From positions 1,451,729-1,515,728 of the forward strand of contig BPGV01000001.1 in NCBI GenBank assembly GCA_026003215.1: DNA of 64,000 bases, in the 5' to 3' direction. A program made the translations under genes and the position numbers. Below are positions 62,678 through 64,000 of the stretch, one piece after another. The notes under the pieces were generated by a model. That model was not told the origin of the DNA. It made no database searches and saw only the letters and a list, made by a program, of their open reading frames with translations. This stretch comes from Bacteroidia bacterium. GTDB lineage: Bacteria > Bacteroidota > Bacteroidia > SpSt-205. How positions within the stretch are numbered: the stretch's first letter is position 1; each line of letters begins with the position of its first letter.

Positions 62678-62705
62678 GGGGCCACCCCGCCGGGTGGCCC
62701 CTTTT
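62678..62705 (+). terminator. Intrinsic terminator
   Basis: A perfect 10-bp stem (GGGGCCACCC with GGGTGGCCCC) with a 4-base loop and TTTT directly after, 30 bases past the DUF4397 stop. It is the clearest terminator in the window. Its T-run also lies at the -33 distance from the fabG -7 box. Confidence 0.85.
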
Positions 62706-62725
62706 GCGTATGGAATAGAGGGCCG

Positions 62726-62733
62726 TATGTTTG
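62726..62733 (+). promoter_or_regulatory. -7 box TATGTTTG of fabG
   Basis: Exact consensus ending 4 bases before the fabG ATG. TTTTG at 62702-62706, 19 bases upstream, is a well-placed -33 element. Confidence 0.7.
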
Positions 62734-62737
62734 CACC

Positions 62738-63463
62738 ATGACTCAACTTACCGATAAAGTTATTCTGGTGACAGGAGGGAGCCGAGGAATCGGCCGCGCT
62801 ATTGTAGAAAAACTTGTAGCGGAAGGGGCGAAGGTAGCTTTTACTTATAGGGGTTCCAAAGAACTGGCAGAAGCTTTAGTAGCTATGGCGCCAGAACGTA
62901 TCAAAGCTTATCAAGCGGATGTGACCGACGCTGCCGCTGCCGAAGCTCTCATAAGTGACCTTCTTAAGGGTTGGGGACGCATAGACGGCCTCGTCAATAA
63001 TGCCGGGATTACGCAGGATAACCTCCTCCTGCGTATGAATGAAGCCCAGTGGGATGCCGTGATAGCTACGAACCTGAAAGGTCCGTTCCTTTATACGAAG
63101 GCGGTGCTCAAACCCATGCTTTCCCAGCGCAAGGGAAGTATCGTGAATGTCAGTTCTATTGTAGGCCTGCAGGGTAATCCCGGTCAAGCGAACTACGCGG
63201 CCGCCAAAGCAGGCCTTATAGCCTTTTCTAAGTCGGTGGCCAAGGAGGTGGGCTCTCGGAATATCCGGGTGAATGTGGTAGCGCCGGGCTTTATTCGCAC
63301 CGATATGACCGCTAATCTGCCGACAGAGGAGTGGAAAAGTCGCATAGCCTTAGGCCGCTTAGGGGAGGCCGCCGAAGTGGCCAGCCTGTGTGCTTTTCTC
63401 TTGTCGGATGAGGCTTCGTATATCACAGGACAGGTGTTTGTGGTGGATGGTGGCATGCTCTAA
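62738..63463 (+). CDS. fabG: 3-oxoacyl-[ACP] reductase FabG
   Basis: Short-chain dehydrogenase that reduces 3-oxoacyl-ACP in fatty acid synthesis using NADPH. The 241-residue protein has the nucleotide motif TGGSRGIG, NNAG near residue 87 and the catalytic N112, S140, Y153 and K157 (NYAAAKAG). The N-terminus and the late EVASLCAFLLSDEASYITGQVF are typical FabG. It converges with the class IV aminotransferase with a 4-base overlap. Confidence 0.92.
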   Translation: MTQLTDKVILVTGGSRGIGRAIVEKLVAEGAKVAFTYRGSKELAEALVAMAPERIKAYQADVTDAAAAEALISDLLKGWGRIDGLVNNAGITQDNLLLRMNEAQWDAVIATNLKGPFLYTKAVLKPMLSQRKGSIVNVSSIVGLQGNPGQANYAAAKAGLIAFSKSVAKEVGSRNIRVNVVAPGFIRTDMTANLPTEEWKSRIALGRLGEAAEVASLCAFLLSDEASYITGQVFVVDGGML

Positions 63464-64000
63464 AGCAGTTTTTGGCGGAGAAGATGGGCCAGCTGAGCGG
63501 CGAGCGTATCCGGTCCTGTACGAAAGGAGGAACCCTGCCCAATCACGCCTAAGACAGGGCGAATGCCTTGGAGGACGTTCGTAGTAAAGACTTCTGAGGC
63601 GGTGGCGAGGCTCTCTATGGGGTAGGTCCCTTCTTCGGTGGGAATCCCTGAGGTGGCAGCTAAGCGCAAGATATGCGTACGAAGGATCCCGGCTATACAG
63701 CCGGACCGCAGAGAGGGCGTGCGTAAAACCGCGCCATCCCAAAAAAAGAGGTTTGCGCGGGTGGTTTCGGCCAAACCGCCATCTGTGGAGAGGACCAGGG
63801 CGTCGTCACAGCGATGGGCTTGGGCGTAGGCTGCCGCCTGGACATAGCCGAGGGCGCTCAGGGTTTTGTACCGGCTCCAAGGGGTATAGGTAAGAAAAGG
63901 GGTAGGAAAAACCACTACTCGCTGAGCTGGGCCGAGAGGAAAAAGCGCATCGGCCAAGGGCTGCAAAAAGGCCCATACTTCTCCTGCGGTGGAAGGGGGC
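63460..64000 (-). CDS. Class IV aminotransferase, PabC or BCAT type (partial)
   Basis: The window cuts off the 5' end. The visible 180 codons form the C-terminal part of a PLP class IV enzyme: LVLSTDGGLAETTRANLFFW (the E-N-F type motif), GCIAGILRTHIL and EVFTTNVLQGIRPVLGV. The glutamate in LAETTRANLF is the usual PLP-nitrogen contact. It could be aminodeoxychorismate lyase (PabC), completing PabB's reaction, or a branched-chain aminotransferase. The length downstream of the core favours the small PabC type, but the missing N-terminus prevents a firm call. Confidence 0.75.
   Translation of the reverse strand, partial: PPSTAGEVWAFLQPLADALFPLGPAQRVVVFPTPFLTYTPWSRYKTLSALGYVQAAAYAQAHRCDDALVLSTDGGLAETTRANLFFWDGAVLRTPSLRSGCIAGILRTHILRLAATSGIPTEEGTYPIESLATASEVFTTNVLQGIRPVLGVIGQGSSFRTGPDTLAAQLAHLLRQKLL

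Overview
The window looks like chromosomal DNA from a member of the Bacteroidota or a close relative. The signs are: promoters with the Bacteroidetes-type -7 box TAnnTTTG in front of most transcription units; a PorV-like type IX secretion (T9SS) outer-membrane protein; two proteins with T9SS-like C-terminal sorting domains (a subtilase and a DUF4397 protein); a TonB-dependent receptor with a carboxypeptidase-like N-terminal domain; a BatA-type protein; and a DUF4290-murA pair. The DNA is moderately GC rich and extremely compact. No stretch of 300 bases lacks a gene, operon genes usually overlap by 1-26 bases, and most convergent pairs overlap at their 3' ends. GTG and TTG starts are frequent. 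I see no CRISPR array, insertion sequence, prophage or rRNA.

Layout. 1-9.2 kb: nadA, two glycosyltransferases (one soluble GT4, one membrane GT39-like), lipA with a BatA-like VWA protein, a divergent pair of small genes, pabB and an isolated nuoB. 9.2-18.5 kb: a TonB receptor; a DUF6438 - lipoprotein - TPR/SpoIIE phosphatase operon; an Xer recombinase with an FkbM methyltransferase; a second GT39-like protein; an EamA transporter. 18.6-27.7 kb: a 1300-residue secreted subtilase, a DEAD-box helicase of different base composition, and a three-gene operon of exported proteins ending in a WD40-caspase. 27.7-32.8 kb: a 2OG-Fe(II) oxygenase diverging from tRNA-Arg - tRNA-Leu - tig - clpP - clpX, then rsmE. 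32.9-40.2 kb: lat-hisG-hisD-hisC-hisB-hisH-hisA (hisF and hisIE are absent) and an IscA/HesB protein. 40.2-49.8 kb: a methyltransferase, an orphan gene, a flippase, indoleamine 2,3-dioxygenase with a dihydrolipoyl acyltransferase, uvrD - DUF4290 - murA. 49.8-58.9 kb: rbfA - LolC/E-like permease - patatin/beta-barrel protein, uspA, and on the other strand tRNA-Ser - fbp - pspA - small coiled coil - GT4 - anmK. 59-64 kb: porV, an orphan exported protein, a DUF4397 T9SS cargo, fabG and a truncated class IV aminotransferase.

The strongest pattern in the sequence is regulatory. At about a dozen genes the -7 box ends only 3-8 bases before the start codon, which puts the predicted transcription start at or next to the start codon, so these mRNAs should be leaderless. 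Two other genes (tig and fbp) begin 1 and 3 bases after the 3' end of a tRNA gene, so tRNA 3' processing would also give them almost leaderless mRNAs. The most interesting protein-coding locus is the translationally coupled operon of an LPP20-like protein, a DUF4384 protein and a secreted WD40-caspase.
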